This document shows positions 53,568 to 62,945 of a DNA stretch of 64,000 nt, piece after piece (position 1 is the stretch's first letter; each line of letters opens with the position of its first letter). The stretch comes from G965225705 sp965225705 (GTDB lineage Bacteria; Pseudomonadota; Alphaproteobacteria; Caulobacterales; Maricaulaceae): the NCBI GenBank assembly GCA_965225705.1, contig OZ245325.1, positions 248,001 through 312,000 on the forward strand, given 5' to 3'. The translations under genes were made by a program, and so were the position numbers. Below the pieces are notes generated by a model. The model had not been told where the DNA came from and searched no databases. It saw only the letters and a program-made list of their open reading frames with translations.

Positions 53568-54146
53568 ATGACACATGATATGTTTTTGAACCATAAACCT
53601 GCCCGTCGCCCTGTCTTTCCTGTTCTTCTTGGCATGATGGGGGTCGGGAAAACCCGGGTGGGGCGCCTTCTTGCCCCTCGTCTCAACATGGGTTTTGTGG
53701 ATCTTGATACCCTGATTGAAGACGATACGGGGCTGAGTATTCCCGGGATTTTTAAAGAATATGGCGAAGAAGAGTTTCGCCGCATTGAGGCCCGTCTTTT
53801 ACAAAAATGCCTTAAGGGACCGCCCTGTGTTCTGGCCCCCGGTGGTGGTGCCTGTCTACACCCCCCCTCTCGCCAGCTTTTAAAAGAGAGGGCTCTGACA
53901 CTATGGCTCAAAGCGAGGCCGGAGACTTTGGCAGAGCGTCTTAAAAATTCCCATAAAGAGCGTCCCCTTCTTGCCGGAGAGGACAAGATGACAACACTTC
54001 AAAAGCTGATGAAAGAGCGCACCCCCCTTTATACGCAAGCAGACTTTCACCTTGATACAGATGGGAAAAGCCCGGAGAAAATAGCGGAAGAGCTGGCACA
54101 GTTTCTCCATCACACCCCTCTCAGCACCAAAGAGCAGCACATATGA
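53568..54146 (+). CDS. aroK: Shikimate kinase
   Basis: 192 residues. Phosphorylates shikimate in aromatic amino acid synthesis. The P-loop is LGMMGVGKTRVGRLLA (~residues 21-36), DLDTLIEDDTG binds shikimate, the Gly-rich APGGGACL is the family motif, and the lid ERPLL plus RTPLYTQAD follow. The stop overlaps the aroB start (ATGA at 54143-54146), so the pair is translationally coupled, the usual alphaproteobacterial order. Confidence 0.95.
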   Translation: MTHDMFLNHKPARRPVFPVLLGMMGVGKTRVGRLLAPRLNMGFVDLDTLIEDDTGLSIPGIFKEYGEEEFRRIEARLLQKCLKGPPCVLAPGGGACLHPPSRQLLKERALTLWLKARPETLAERLKNSHKERPLLAGEDKMTTLQKLMKERTPLYTQADFHLDTDGKSPEKIAEELAQFLHHTPLSTKEQHI

Positions 54147-55288
54147 CAGAAGACCACATGTTTGAGGTCAAAGCGACCCACCAGACCTATAAGGTCCATA
54201 TCGGCACGGGGTTATGTGAAAAGGCCGGTTTTTTATGTCGTCCCTATCTGCCACAGGAACGCGCCTTTCTGATCATGGATGACAATCTTTTCTCCCTTTA
54301 TAAAACACAGCTTGAGCGCGTTTTCACATCACAGGGCCTTAAGACAGTTTTTATAAGACTCCCGCCCGGGGAAAAGACCAAAAGCTTTTCTCAGTTTGAA
54401 CAGCTGCTTCATCACCTTCTGGAGCTTGGTGTGGAGCGTGGAGACACTCTGATAGCTTTTGGTGGCGGTGTTGTGGGAGATATCACGGGTTTTGCAGCCT
54501 CTGTCCTCAAACGTGGTCTCACCCTTATTCATATGCCAACAAGTCTTCTGGCCCAGGTTGATTCCTGCCTTGGTGGCAAGACAGGAATCAATATGCCTCA
54601 GGGGAAAAATCTTATTGGCACATTTTACAGCCCCCACCTTGTTCTTGTCGATACAAATGTCTTAAAAACCCTGCCTGAGCGACGGCTGCGGGAAGGCTAT
54701 GCAGAAATTATCAAATACGCCCTTATCCATGATCAGGATTTTTTCACCTGGCTCGAACACTATCAGGAAGAATTTTTTAAGGGCGCTCCGGATATCCAGA
54801 GGGAAGCTGTCACACGTTCTTTAAGAACAAAGACTTTTTTTATTGAACGGGATGAATATGAAAAAGGGGAACGGGCTTTCCTTAATTTTGGGCATAGCTT
54901 TGCCCATGCTCTGGAAGCAGAAACAGGCTATTGTGATACGCTTTACCATGGTGAGGCCGTGGCCCTTGGCATGATGATGGCCCTGCGCTTTCAGGCCCGC
55001 TATGGTGCAGATCTGTCTTTTAAGACATCTCTCTCAGGCAAAACCTGTCAGCAGATAGAACATCATCTGCGGTGTGCAGGCCTGCCTGTTTGTGTCCAAA
55101 ATCTCGATCATATTTTTTCGCCAGAGCGTCTTTTAGAGCGCATGCGGCATGATAAAAAAACACGTCAGGGACAGATAAGACTTGTTCTCTTAAAAAAATT
55201 AGGAGAAGCTGTTCTCGAAGAAGATGTTTATCCCCGTCTGCTTTCAGATTTTTTAACCATGGAGGTATGTGGTCATAAAACCACCTAA
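54143..55288 (+). CDS. aroB: 3-dehydroquinate synthase
   Basis: 381 residues. Second step of the shikimate pathway, NAD- and zinc-dependent. GERGDTLIAFGGGVVGDITGF-type region (split here: VERGDTLIAFGGGVVGD and ITGFAASV), RGLTLIHMPTSLLAQVD, GKTGINMPQGKNLIG and the zinc-binding Glu/His in REGYAEIIKYALI and LNFGHSFAHALE are all present. It ends six bases before the CorC-type gene, and the three probably form one operon. Confidence 0.96.
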   Translation: MTEDHMFEVKATHQTYKVHIGTGLCEKAGFLCRPYLPQERAFLIMDDNLFSLYKTQLERVFTSQGLKTVFIRLPPGEKTKSFSQFEQLLHHLLELGVERGDTLIAFGGGVVGDITGFAASVLKRGLTLIHMPTSLLAQVDSCLGGKTGINMPQGKNLIGTFYSPHLVLVDTNVLKTLPERRLREGYAEIIKYALIHDQDFFTWLEHYQEEFFKGAPDIQREAVTRSLRTKTFFIERDEYEKGERAFLNFGHSFAHALEAETGYCDTLYHGEAVALGMMMALRFQARYGADLSFKTSLSGKTCQQIEHHLRCAGLPVCVQNLDHIFSPERLLERMRHDKKTRQGQIRLVLLKKLGEAVLEEDVYPRLLSDFLTMEVCGHKTT

Positions 55289-55294
55289 AATATT

Positions 55295-56560
55295 ATGAGT
55301 TTTGAAACACTCACCCTGCTTATCCTTGCCATTGCTTTCCTTATTGCTTTTTCAGCCTTCTTTTCTGGCTCAGAAACGGCTTTAACCGCCGTCTCTCAGG
55401 CACGCATGCATCGTCTTGATCAGGAAGGCAACAAACATGCCCACCGTGTTGTCACACTTTTGGAACAACGTGAACGCCTTATCGGCTCTATTCTTTTAGG
55501 CAATAATCTTGTCAATATTCTGGCCTCCTCTCTGGCCACAACGGTTTTTTTGCACTTTTTTGGGACAACGGGCGTTGCGTACGCCACTTTGGTGATGACA
55601 TTGTTGATTGTGGTGTTTGCAGAGGTTCTCCCTAAAACCCTGGCTCTTGCCAACCCTGATCGTATCGCTCTTGGAGCCAGCGCGCCCCTTGGCTGGTTTT
55701 CCTGGCTGTTTTCCCCTGTAACACGAACCCTGAGTACTCTGGTCACCACAACAGCAGGAATTTTTGGTGTCTCAACACAACGTGTCATGAACAGCCCGCT
55801 TGAAGAGATCAGAAGTGCTGTTAACTGGAGCCATCATGAAGGTGAGGTCGTTAAAGACGATAAGGACATGATAGGCGGCGTCCTTGATTTGCGTGATCTG
55901 AGCGTGGATGATGTGATGATTCACCGTAAAAATGTTGCCGCTCTTGACGCGAGCCTTCCTCCGGAAAAACTTATTGATCAGGTTCTGGCAAGTCCGCATA
56001 CACGCCTGCCTGTCTGGCGTGATGATCAGGACAATATTATTGGTGTCCTTCATGCCAAGGATATCTCCCGTGCTTTAAAGGCTGGAAAAAGTCAGCCTGA
56101 TTCTTTTGATCTCAAAACCATTATGCGTGAACCCTGGTTCGTTCCGGAAACCACGCCCCTGCTGGATCAGTTAAGAGCCTTCCAGAAAAAACGCGAGCAT
56201 TTTGCCCTTGCGGTGGATGAATATGGTGCCCTGATGGGGATTATCACGCTTGAGGACATTCTTGAAGAAATTGTTGGTGATATTAAGGATGAGCATGATC
56301 TGACCGTGGAAGGCGTTCGTGTTCAGGCGGACGGCTCTGTCATTGCCGATGGGGTTGTCCCCATTCGGGACTTAAACAGAGCTATGGACTGGTCTTTGCC
56401 TGATGAGGAAGCTGTTACCCTTGCCGGCCTTGTTATTCATGAAGCTCAAACCATACCAGAGCCCGGCCAGCAATTCAGCTTTTACGGCTATCGCTTTCAG
56501 GTTCTGCGGCGCCAGCGTAACCAGATTACCTCCCTGCGTATCAGCGATCAAACCCCTTAA
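55295..56560 (+). CDS. HlyC/CorC family membrane protein with CBS domains
   Basis: 421 residues. The N-terminal CNNM/DUF21 membrane domain (~1-180) has FFSGSETALTAVSQARM and GNNLVNILASSLATT. Two CBS domains follow (~200-330; RLPVWRDDQDNIIGVLHAKDI and FALAVDEYGALMGIITLEDI), then the CorC_HlyC domain. Members are linked to magnesium/cobalt efflux; the old 'haemolysin' label is misleading. The aroK-aroB-corC order is common in the class. No terminator was seen before the convergent TRIC gene nine bases on. Confidence 0.92.
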   Translation: MSFETLTLLILAIAFLIAFSAFFSGSETALTAVSQARMHRLDQEGNKHAHRVVTLLEQRERLIGSILLGNNLVNILASSLATTVFLHFFGTTGVAYATLVMTLLIVVFAEVLPKTLALANPDRIALGASAPLGWFSWLFSPVTRTLSTLVTTTAGIFGVSTQRVMNSPLEEIRSAVNWSHHEGEVVKDDKDMIGGVLDLRDLSVDDVMIHRKNVAALDASLPPEKLIDQVLASPHTRLPVWRDDQDNIIGVLHAKDISRALKAGKSQPDSFDLKTIMREPWFVPETTPLLDQLRAFQKKREHFALAVDEYGALMGIITLEDILEEIVGDIKDEHDLTVEGVRVQADGSVIADGVVPIRDLNRAMDWSLPDEEAVTLAGLVIHEAQTIPEPGQQFSFYGYRFQVLRRQRNQITSLRISDQTP

Positions 56561-56569
56561 GCACCTGAT

Positions 56570-57199
56570 TTAATGCCGTCTCGGGGGAATGGATAAATTA
56601 AAAACAAGTGCTGCGGCCCGCAGGAAAAAAGCGGCAAGAATGGCCAAAATGGTGGCACTGTTGTCTGAAAACCCCAACAAAGGCAAAAGCACATAAAGAC
56701 CACCCCCAAAAAGAGCCACAAGTGCATAGATTTCCTGACGAAAAATAAGGGGTGTCTCAGCACATAAGATATCACGTGTTATACCGCCACAGACAGAGGT
56801 TATCATCCCCATGACAATGGCAACACCAGGGGCTGCGCCGGCTTGCAGAGCCGTCTCTGTTCCCAAAACACAAAATAGGGACAAACCCGCAGCATCAGCC
56901 CAGATTAAAGCTCTGCGCCGGGAAGTGAGATAGGGGGCTATGGTAAAGGCAATAAGGCCCCCCAAAACTGCAACACCAAGATAAAGAGGTGTGCGCACCC
57001 AAAATACAGGCGTCACCCCTAAAAGAATATCTCTTATCGTACCACCGCCAAGACCTGTCACAACCGCGAGGAAAATAACCCCAAAAACATCCATACTGTG
57101 GCGGACACCCCTTAAGGCTCCTGAGACAGCAAAAACAAAAACCCCTGTCAGGTCAAACCATACCAGGAAATCTATAATAAAAGAGGTATAGTCCTGCAT
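56570..57199 (-). CDS. Trimeric intracellular cation channel (UPF0126) family protein
   Basis: 209 residues, seven hydrophobic helices as two related halves, each with the family motif: GVFVFAVSGALRGVRHSMD and GLGGGTIRDILLG in the first, and ETALQAGAAPGVAIVMGMI and CGGITRDILCAETP in the second. TRIC-type prokaryotic channels conduct K+ or other cations. It converges on the CorC-type gene, only nine bases apart. The physiological ion is not known. Confidence 0.92.
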   Translation of the reverse strand: MQDYTSFIIDFLVWFDLTGVFVFAVSGALRGVRHSMDVFGVIFLAVVTGLGGGTIRDILLGVTPVFWVRTPLYLGVAVLGGLIAFTIAPYLTSRRRALIWADAAGLSLFCVLGTETALQAGAAPGVAIVMGMITSVCGGITRDILCAETPLIFRQEIYALVALFGGGLYVLLPLLGFSDNSATILAILAAFFLRAAALVFNLSIPPRRH

Positions 57200-57441
57200 A
57201 ATATTTCCCTGTACGCCTTCATCTTGATTTTTTATGAAAAAAAAGATAGGTTCTTATCTGGCTCTATAAAACTCTCTCAGAGTTTAAACGTAAAGAGTCT
57301 TCTTTAAAAGACAGGTGTCCTTCTGAAAAGAGGATGGACAGGGGTGAAAATCTCTGTTATAGGGCCGCCTTCCTCTTAAGAATTTGGTCTGTAAGGCAGT
57401 TTGATAAAGAGGATGCTCATACAAAAATAGGAGGATTATCC

Positions 57442-57660
57442 ATCAGTTTCATCGTTTATGTCAGAAATAATGACGTTGACCAGGCTTGTAAGGCCCTCAA
57501 GAAAAAAGGTCAGAAAGAAGGATTTTTTAAAGAAATAAAACGCCTTCAAAATCATGAGAAACCTTCTGAAAAACGTGCTCGTCAGCGTGCAGAGGGCTTA
57601 AGGCGCTTTCGCAAACTCAATCGTAAACGCGCCCAGCGTGAAGGCTTGCTTCCGCGGTAA
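57442..57660 (+). CDS. rpsU: 30S ribosomal protein S21, apparent AUC start
   Basis: 72 residues from the ATC at 57442. AGGAGG (57429-57434) sits exactly seven bases before it, and the resulting [20 protein letters not shown] matches the normal bS21 N-terminus and length. No ATG, GTG or TTG occurs at a suitable place; the only ATG in frame (57334) would add 36 unconserved residues and bypass the Shine-Dalgarno. The rest ([13 protein letters not shown] and a basic tail [13 protein letters not shown]) is the family pattern. bS21 binds the 30S near the 3' end of 16S rRNA. The rare start would limit translation, or reflect a base error. Confidence 0.9.
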   Translation: MSFIVYVRNNDVDQACKALKKKGQKEGFFKEIKRLQNHEKPSEKRARQRAEGLRRFRKLNRKRAQREGLLPR

Positions 57661-57683
57661 AAGTTTTTTCTCCTTAAAATTTA

Positions 57684-57714
57684 GAAAAAAAGGACAGACA
57701 AAGTTCTCTGTCCT
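57684..57714 (-). terminator. Terminator, T run on the minus strand
   Basis: AGGACAGA (57691-57698) and TCTGTCCT (57707-57714) form a perfect eight-base stem. On the minus strand the stem is followed by seven T residues (57684-57690), a strong terminator; on the plus strand the following bases are T-poor, though it may still serve rpsU. Confidence 0.7.
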
Positions 57715-57734
57715 CTGAATTTTATCATGTCCTG

Positions 57735-57920
57735 TTACCTCTTTTTCCTTAAGCTTTTCATGCCTGAAGTAAAAGGCTGGAAACACTTCAGGTGACGTGG
57801 AAGGCATCCTGCCTTCTTCCCTTTTCCATCATCGGGGATTCTCTGTGAAAACTTCCTTTTTAGAGGCTTCGCCAGTTTTTGTGTCCAGACTGCCTTTGAC
57901 GGTTTTACAGAGAGGGACAA
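57735..57920 (-). CDS. Possible small basic protein, minus strand
   Basis: A 61-codon frame with TTG at 57920 and stop at 57735, directly followed by a good minus-strand terminator. The product is Lys-rich with two Cys (KAGCLPRHLKC). No family recognised and no clear ribosome binding site. An ATG in another frame lies ~20 bases upstream, so a frameshifted small gene is also possible. Support comes only from the terminator and composition. Confidence 0.25.
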   Translation of the reverse strand: MSLSVKPSKAVWTQKLAKPLKRKFSQRIPDDGKGKKAGCLPRHLKCFQPFTSGMKSLRKKR

Positions 57921-58204
57921 CCAGCCTTTTCAGACATAGTCTGTTAATCCCTGTGCTGTGATCCGTAAGACTTTTTGAGGCTATGACCCCGCTTAAGACA
58001 CCAGACAGGATAAAAAATCGGGGATACTATCTTTTTGGTCAGCCTTCCCTGCAAAATTGAAAAAATCTATCAGAGTACCCTCTTATCTTTCAGAATTTCC
58101 TACAATCCTGTATTTTTCCATTATCTCGTTTAGAGTCTGGCTTTTCTCTCAGACTTTTATAAGGTATAGAAGTTTTTTTCTGATCTAATATGGAGAGATC
58201 ACAA

Positions 58205-58660
58205 ATGTTACACCATTGGGGCTCCCGCTTTATCCTCACCCTGTCTCTTGTCTTTTTTGCTCTTGCCGGATGCAGCAGTTTAGGCGGGAAAAAAGGACAT
58301 TCATCAGACACCCTCCCCGGGGGAGAAGATGCGTCTTCTCTGCCTGTTAATACGTATTTATGGCGTGCTACGCTTGAAACGCTTGACTTCATGCCCCTGG
58401 CACAAACAGACTCTTCAACGGGTCTTATTTTAACAGACTGGTATATCAATCCACAATATCCACGGGAGAGATTTAAGCTCACAGTCTATATTCTGGATAA
58501 ACGCTTACGCGCAGATGCGTTGAAAGTTAATATGTCTAAACAGGAACAGGGACAGGACAGCCAGTGGCGTGATGTAAAAGCCCACCCGGATACTATCACC
58601 AAAATTGAAAATGCTATTCTAACGCGTGCGCGTGAGCTACGTATTGGATCTGCCCGATAA
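58205..58660 (+). CDS. DUF3576 domain lipoprotein
   Basis: 151 residues. The start at 58205 has GGAGAG seven bases upstream; an ATG at 58190 overlaps that site and is not used. The signal peptide ends LAGC (lipobox, ~Cys 23 from 58205). The mature part has PVNTYLWRATLETLDFMPL and GLILTDWYINPQYPRERFKL, which is DUF3576, a family of alphaproteobacterial lipoproteins. Function unknown, but the gene is typically just upstream of leuS and lptE, which hints at outer-membrane assembly. Confidence 0.88.
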   Translation: MLHHWGSRFILTLSLVFFALAGCSSLGGKKGHSSDTLPGGEDASSLPVNTYLWRATLETLDFMPLAQTDSSTGLILTDWYINPQYPRERFKLTVYILDKRLRADALKVNMSKQEQGQDSQWRDVKAHPDTITKIENAILTRARELRIGSAR

Positions 58661-58752
58661 GAACTTTTTCACCATAGATATGTCACAGGCGGTCATATCA
58701 TGGATCAAAATGAACAACAGACAGGCTTTTCTCTTTCAGGGATGCAGGGCAT

Positions 58753-61350
58753 ATGGACCGCTATAACCACAAGATTATAGAACCTCAGCAACAAAGCCTT
58801 TGGGAACAGCACAGGGTTTATGAGGCAGAAACCTCTCCACGGGGAGAGAAACCTCTCTATTATGTGCTTGAAATGTTTCCTTACCCGTCAGGGCGGATTC
58901 ATATGGGCCATGTTCGTAATTATGCTATGGGGGATGTGGTTGCGCGCTATAAGCGCGCCCGGGGGTTTGACGTGCTTCATCCTATGGGCTGGGACGCTTT
59001 TGGTATGCCGGCAGAAAATGCTGCTATGGAGCGCTCTGTCCACCCCCGCCAATGGACATATGATAATATTGCGGCCATGCGTGCTCAGATGAAACGTCTT
59101 GGCCTTGCTCTGGACTGGTCGCGGGAATTTGCAACCTGTGATATTGACTATTATCAGCATCAGCAGGCTCTTTTTCTGGCTTTTTTTAAAAAGGGCCTGG
59201 TCTATCGGAAGAAATCCCGCGTGAACTGGGATCCGGTTGATCAGACGGTGCTGGCCAATGAACAGGTACTTGATGGGAAGGGCTGGCGCTCCGGCGCTCA
59301 GATAGAGGTAAGAGAGCTTCATCAATGGTTCTTTAAGATCACAGACTATGCCGATGACCTGCTTGAAGGGCTGGAGGGGTTGAAGGACTGGCCAGACAAA
59401 GTGCGCCTGATGCAAAAAAACTGGATTGGGCGTTCCCGGGGTCTGTCTTTTGTCTTTGACTTTGATCCCGCAACGCCACCGCCCCCGGACAGTGAAAATA
59501 TTGAGGTGTATACCACACGCCCTGATACTTTATTTGGGGCAGGCTTTTGTGCCCTTGCCCCGGATCACCCCCTCACATGTCGTCTTGCAGAAAAAGATAA
59601 AAATCTGAGAGATTTTATCAGGGACTGTCAAAAAACAGGCATGACGCAGGAAGCCCTTGAAAAGGCAGAGAAAAAAGGTGTTGATACGGGCCTTCGCGTT
59701 CTTCACCCTTTTGATTCAGGAAAAACACTGCCGGTATGGGTGGCGAATTTTGTTCTGAGCAGTTACGGCACGGGCGCAATTTTTGGTTGTCCGGCCCATG
59801 ATCAGCGTGATCTTGATTTTGCACGACGCTATGGTCTTGATATCACCCCTGTTATTCTTCCCCCCGGGACAGACCCTCATGATTTTACCATAGAGGACAC
59901 TGCTTATACAGGGCCAGGAACGCTCTTTAATGCAGATTTTTTGAATGGTCTTGATGTAGACACCGCGATCGGGCGCGCCACTGAACATATGGAAAGCCTT
60001 GGCAAAGGGCATGCCAGCACACAATATCGCCTGCGGGACTGGGGCGTCTCACGTCAGCGTTACTGGGGCTGCCCTATTCCTATGATTCATTGCCCGGACT
60101 GCGGGGCGGTCCCTGTGCCTGAGAAAGATTTACCCGTCCGTCTGCCAGAGGAGGTTGATTTTTCAACACCTGGCAACCCCCTCACCCGCCATAAAACATG
60201 GAAGCATGTGGCCTGCCCTCAATGTGGGGGTGAGGCAGAGCGGGAAACCGATACGCTGGATACTTTTGTGGATTCTTCCTGGTATTTTCTGCGATTCACT
60301 GACCCTTCTTCTCAAACTCCACTCAATGCTAAAGCCATTGCAGCCTGGGTGCCGGTACAACAATATATAGGGGGGGTGGAGCATGCCGTGTTACACCTGC
60401 TCTATGCCCGCTTTTTTACGCGGGCCCTGCGTGACTGTGGTTTGCTTACGGCACCAGCCTCAGGGGAACCTTTCCAGGGTCTGTTTACCCAGGGCATGGT
60501 CACCCATGCGACCTATAAAGATGAACAAGGGCGCTGGCTGTCCCCTGATGAGGTGATGGAAAATGAGGAGGGCGTTGCTCTCAGCATCCAGGATCACAAG
60601 CCTGTGCATGTGGGCCCGGCTGAGAAAATGTCCAAATCCCGCCGCAATGTTGTTGATCCTGAAGTGATGATTGAGACCTATGGGGCAGATGTGGCCCGCT
60701 GGTTTGTCCTGTCCGATTCGCCCCCGGAACGTGATGTGGAATGGACAGAAGCCGGGATTGAGGGCTCCTGGCGCTTTATTCAAAAGCTCTGGACCCTTTT
60801 TCAAACCTATTCTGCCCCTGTTGAAAACGGGACAGAACTACACCGTGATCCTGAGGCTCTTTCTTTACGTAAAACACTGCATAAAACGATACAGCATGTC
60901 ACACAGGCTATAGACTCTTTCCGCTTTAATGTTGCGCTTGCAGCGCTTCATGAACTGGTGAACAGTTTGAAAAAAATATCGCAGAGCAAAGACAATGCTG
61001 CCCTTTCAGCGGCACGTGCAGAAGCCTTAAATACGCTCGCCCGGCTGGTGGCCCCTTTTGCACCACATCTGGCAGAAGCCGCCTGGGCCCATATGGGGGG
61101 GGAAGGGCTTGTTGTAACAGCTCCCTGGCCTTGTGTGGACCCTGCCTTGTTAGAAGAAGACAGCTGTGCCATCATGGTACAAATTAATGGAAAAAAACGG
61201 GGTGAGGTTACCGTGCCTAAAGATGCTGATGAAGCCCAAATACGTGCCCATGCGCTGGAACAACCCCGTATTGCTGAGGCTCTTGGTTCAGGAAGTCTTG
61301 TCAAAACTATTCTTGTGCCCAACCGTTTGATTAATTTTGTGGTGAGGTAA
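58753..61350 (+). CDS. leuS: Leucyl-tRNA synthetase
   Basis: 865 residues, class I synthetase with editing domain. The HIGH motif is [12 protein letters not shown] (~residue 51), the CP1 editing insertion has [20 protein letters not shown] and the KMSKS loop reads [14 protein letters not shown] (~625). The zinc-like [20 protein letters not shown] region and the C-terminal anticodon-binding domain are normal. It is followed at ten bases by lptE. A 26-codon frame overlaps its start (see findings). Confidence 0.98.
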   Translation: MDRYNHKIIEPQQQSLWEQHRVYEAETSPRGEKPLYYVLEMFPYPSGRIHMGHVRNYAMGDVVARYKRARGFDVLHPMGWDAFGMPAENAAMERSVHPRQWTYDNIAAMRAQMKRLGLALDWSREFATCDIDYYQHQQALFLAFFKKGLVYRKKSRVNWDPVDQTVLANEQVLDGKGWRSGAQIEVRELHQWFFKITDYADDLLEGLEGLKDWPDKVRLMQKNWIGRSRGLSFVFDFDPATPPPPDSENIEVYTTRPDTLFGAGFCALAPDHPLTCRLAEKDKNLRDFIRDCQKTGMTQEALEKAEKKGVDTGLRVLHPFDSGKTLPVWVANFVLSSYGTGAIFGCPAHDQRDLDFARRYGLDITPVILPPGTDPHDFTIEDTAYTGPGTLFNADFLNGLDVDTAIGRATEHMESLGKGHASTQYRLRDWGVSRQRYWGCPIPMIHCPDCGAVPVPEKDLPVRLPEEVDFSTPGNPLTRHKTWKHVACPQCGGEAERETDTLDTFVDSSWYFLRFTDPSSQTPLNAKAIAAWVPVQQYIGGVEHAVLHLLYARFFTRALRDCGLLTAPASGEPFQGLFTQGMVTHATYKDEQGRWLSPDEVMENEEGVALSIQDHKPVHVGPAEKMSKSRRNVVDPEVMIETYGADVARWFVLSDSPPERDVEWTEAGIEGSWRFIQKLWTLFQTYSAPVENGTELHRDPEALSLRKTLHKTIQHVTQAIDSFRFNVALAALHELVNSLKKISQSKDNAALSAARAEALNTLARLVAPFAPHLAEAAWAHMGGEGLVVTAPWPCVDPALLEEDSCAIMVQINGKKRGEVTVPKDADEAQIRAHALEQPRIAEALGSGSLVKTILVPNRLINFVVR

Positions 61351-61359
61351 ACTGGTATT

Positions 61360-61857
61360 ATGGTACGGACTCTTCTTCTTGTCCTTCTGATTCTGCCGTC
61401 CCTTTTTCTGACCGCTTCATGTGGGTTTCGCCCTCTTTATGGCAGGAACAGCACGTTAAGCACAGAATTTGCCCATATTGATGTCATTGTCGGACAGGGG
61501 CGCACAAATTATCTTTTAGGGCAGGCTCTTAAGCATCAGTTTGACAGAGATAAAACGCCTCTCTACACGCTTGAGCTCAGCACACAAAAAGTATCTCTCG
61601 GCGTTGGTGTTACCATTAATGATGTGGCAACGCGTCAGGATCTCCGCCTAACCGTCTCCTACCTTCTTAAAGACAAAAATGGTACACTCCTTGATCAGGG
61701 CACGGTGGTTTCAAGGGCCTCTTATGATACCATTCCCGGGCGATCTTATGAAGCGCTGACGGCTGAGGCTGATGCCGAAGAACAGGTGGCAGACGAAGCA
61801 GCCCGGCGTCTCACCTGGCGTCTTGCACGATTTTTTCAGATCAGACAGAAAAAATGA
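61360..61857 (+). CDS. lptE: LPS-assembly lipoprotein LptE
   Basis: 165 residues. A signal peptide ends in the lipobox TASC (~Cys 21) and the mature start is CGFRPLYG, an LptE hallmark. The rest alternates beta strands and one amphipathic helix. LptE plugs LptD, the outer-membrane lipopolysaccharide translocon. The stop overlaps the holA start in ATGA, the conserved leuS-lptE-holA operon. The lptM gene at 8.5 kb encodes a partner of the same complex. Confidence 0.93.
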   Translation: MVRTLLLVLLILPSLFLTASCGFRPLYGRNSTLSTEFAHIDVIVGQGRTNYLLGQALKHQFDRDKTPLYTLELSTQKVSLGVGVTINDVATRQDLRLTVSYLLKDKNGTLLDQGTVVSRASYDTIPGRSYEALTAEADAEEQVADEAARRLTWRLARFFQIRQKK

Positions 61858-62933
61858 AACTTTCAGGCTCCGCTTTTAAAACCTTTCTGAAACGCCCGAA
61901 CCCTTCCATTTTTGCAGCACTTTTCTTTGGGCCGGATCGGAGCCTTGTCCTCAAACATTCCAAAACCCTGGCTCTGGCCTGGGGTGCACACGATGACGAC
62001 CCCTTCTCCTTCACCAGTCTCCAGGAAACTGATCTTACAAAAGATCCGGCCCGTCTGTCTGATGAAATGCACACTCTTGCTTTCACTTCCGCACAACGTC
62101 TTATTCGTTTGAGCCAGGCGGGGGAAAGTTCCGGGAAACTTCTGAAAGATTTTTTCAAAACTGTAGACAAAGAGCAAAAACAGGTGGAAGCAAAACTTGT
62201 CGTTGAGGGGGGGGATTTATCTCCACGTTCTGCTTTGCGAAAGCTTTTTGAACAACACAAACAGCTTATAGCCGTTGGCTGTTACGAAGAAACGCCCCAA
62301 AGCCTTATCCAGCAGGCTGAACATGCCTTCAAAGATGAGGGGCTAGAGTTAGACTCCGGGGCACGGGCCCTCTTCATGGCGCATCTTAAAGGGGATCATG
62401 CCCATGCTATGGGGGAGATTGAAAAGCTTATCCTCTTTAAAGGTCCAAAAGCCTTAAACCCTTCTGATCAGAGACGCACCATCACCCGTCAGGATGTGCT
62501 GGCGGCCACTCTGGCCAGCACAGAAGCACGGCTTGATGATTTTGTGTTTCTCACTCTGGGAGGGGTCGCGGACAGGGCGGATCTGGAACTGCACAAGCTT
62601 TTTCAGGCGAAAACAGCACCTTTTACACTTTTGCGGGCCCTTCACAATCATATCATGCGTCTTTGGATGTGTGCATGTCAGGTGGAAGAGGGCCTGTCTG
62701 TTGATATGGCCATGAAAAGTCTGAAACCTCCTGTGTTTATTTTTCGGCAAAAAGATTTTCTGCAACACATGAAAATCTGGCGAAAGCCCCTTTTGGAAAG
62801 GGTGTTAAAATATAGCCTGGAGACAGAGCGGCAGATGAAACGCTCTTACCATGCTGACACCCTGTTTCTTGGCCGTTTTGTTCTGGATCTGGCCCGCACA
62901 GCACAAAAACAACGGCAAAAACAGCATATCTGA
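61854..62933 (+). CDS. holA: DNA polymerase III delta subunit
   Basis: 359 residues. Clamp-loader subunit that opens the beta ring. FFGPDRSLVLKHSKTL and PARLSDEMHTLAF near the start, AEHAFKDEGLELDSGARAL, and the C-terminal QKDFLQHMKIWRKPLLERVL and the final FLGRFVLDLARTA are family features; sequence is poorly conserved beyond this, so the call rests mostly on motif order and the leuS-lptE context. The start overlaps lptE by four bases. Confidence 0.93.
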   Translation: MKLSGSAFKTFLKRPNPSIFAALFFGPDRSLVLKHSKTLALAWGAHDDDPFSFTSLQETDLTKDPARLSDEMHTLAFTSAQRLIRLSQAGESSGKLLKDFFKTVDKEQKQVEAKLVVEGGDLSPRSALRKLFEQHKQLIAVGCYEETPQSLIQQAEHAFKDEGLELDSGARALFMAHLKGDHAHAMGEIEKLILFKGPKALNPSDQRRTITRQDVLAATLASTEARLDDFVFLTLGGVADRADLELHKLFQAKTAPFTLLRALHNHIMRLWMCACQVEEGLSVDMAMKSLKPPVFIFRQKDFLQHMKIWRKPLLERVLKYSLETERQMKRSYHADTLFLGRFVLDLARTAQKQRQKQHI

Positions 62934-62945
62934 ACACCCTGAAAA

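Larger units (their letters stand above)
57661..58204. other. Intergenic region between rpsU and the DUF3576 gene
   Basis: About 540 bases. It holds the hairpin at 57691-57714 and a possible minus-strand small gene (57735-57920) that would end just before it. The rest (57921-58190) has no recognised gene or repeat and presumably holds the DUF3576-leuS promoter. Confidence 0.5.

Noticed and set aside
53219..53986. Long minus-strand open frame of 255 codons across aroK
   Set aside because: Mostly antisense to a clear shikimate kinase gene, with Arg/Ser-rich composition typical of a shadow frame.
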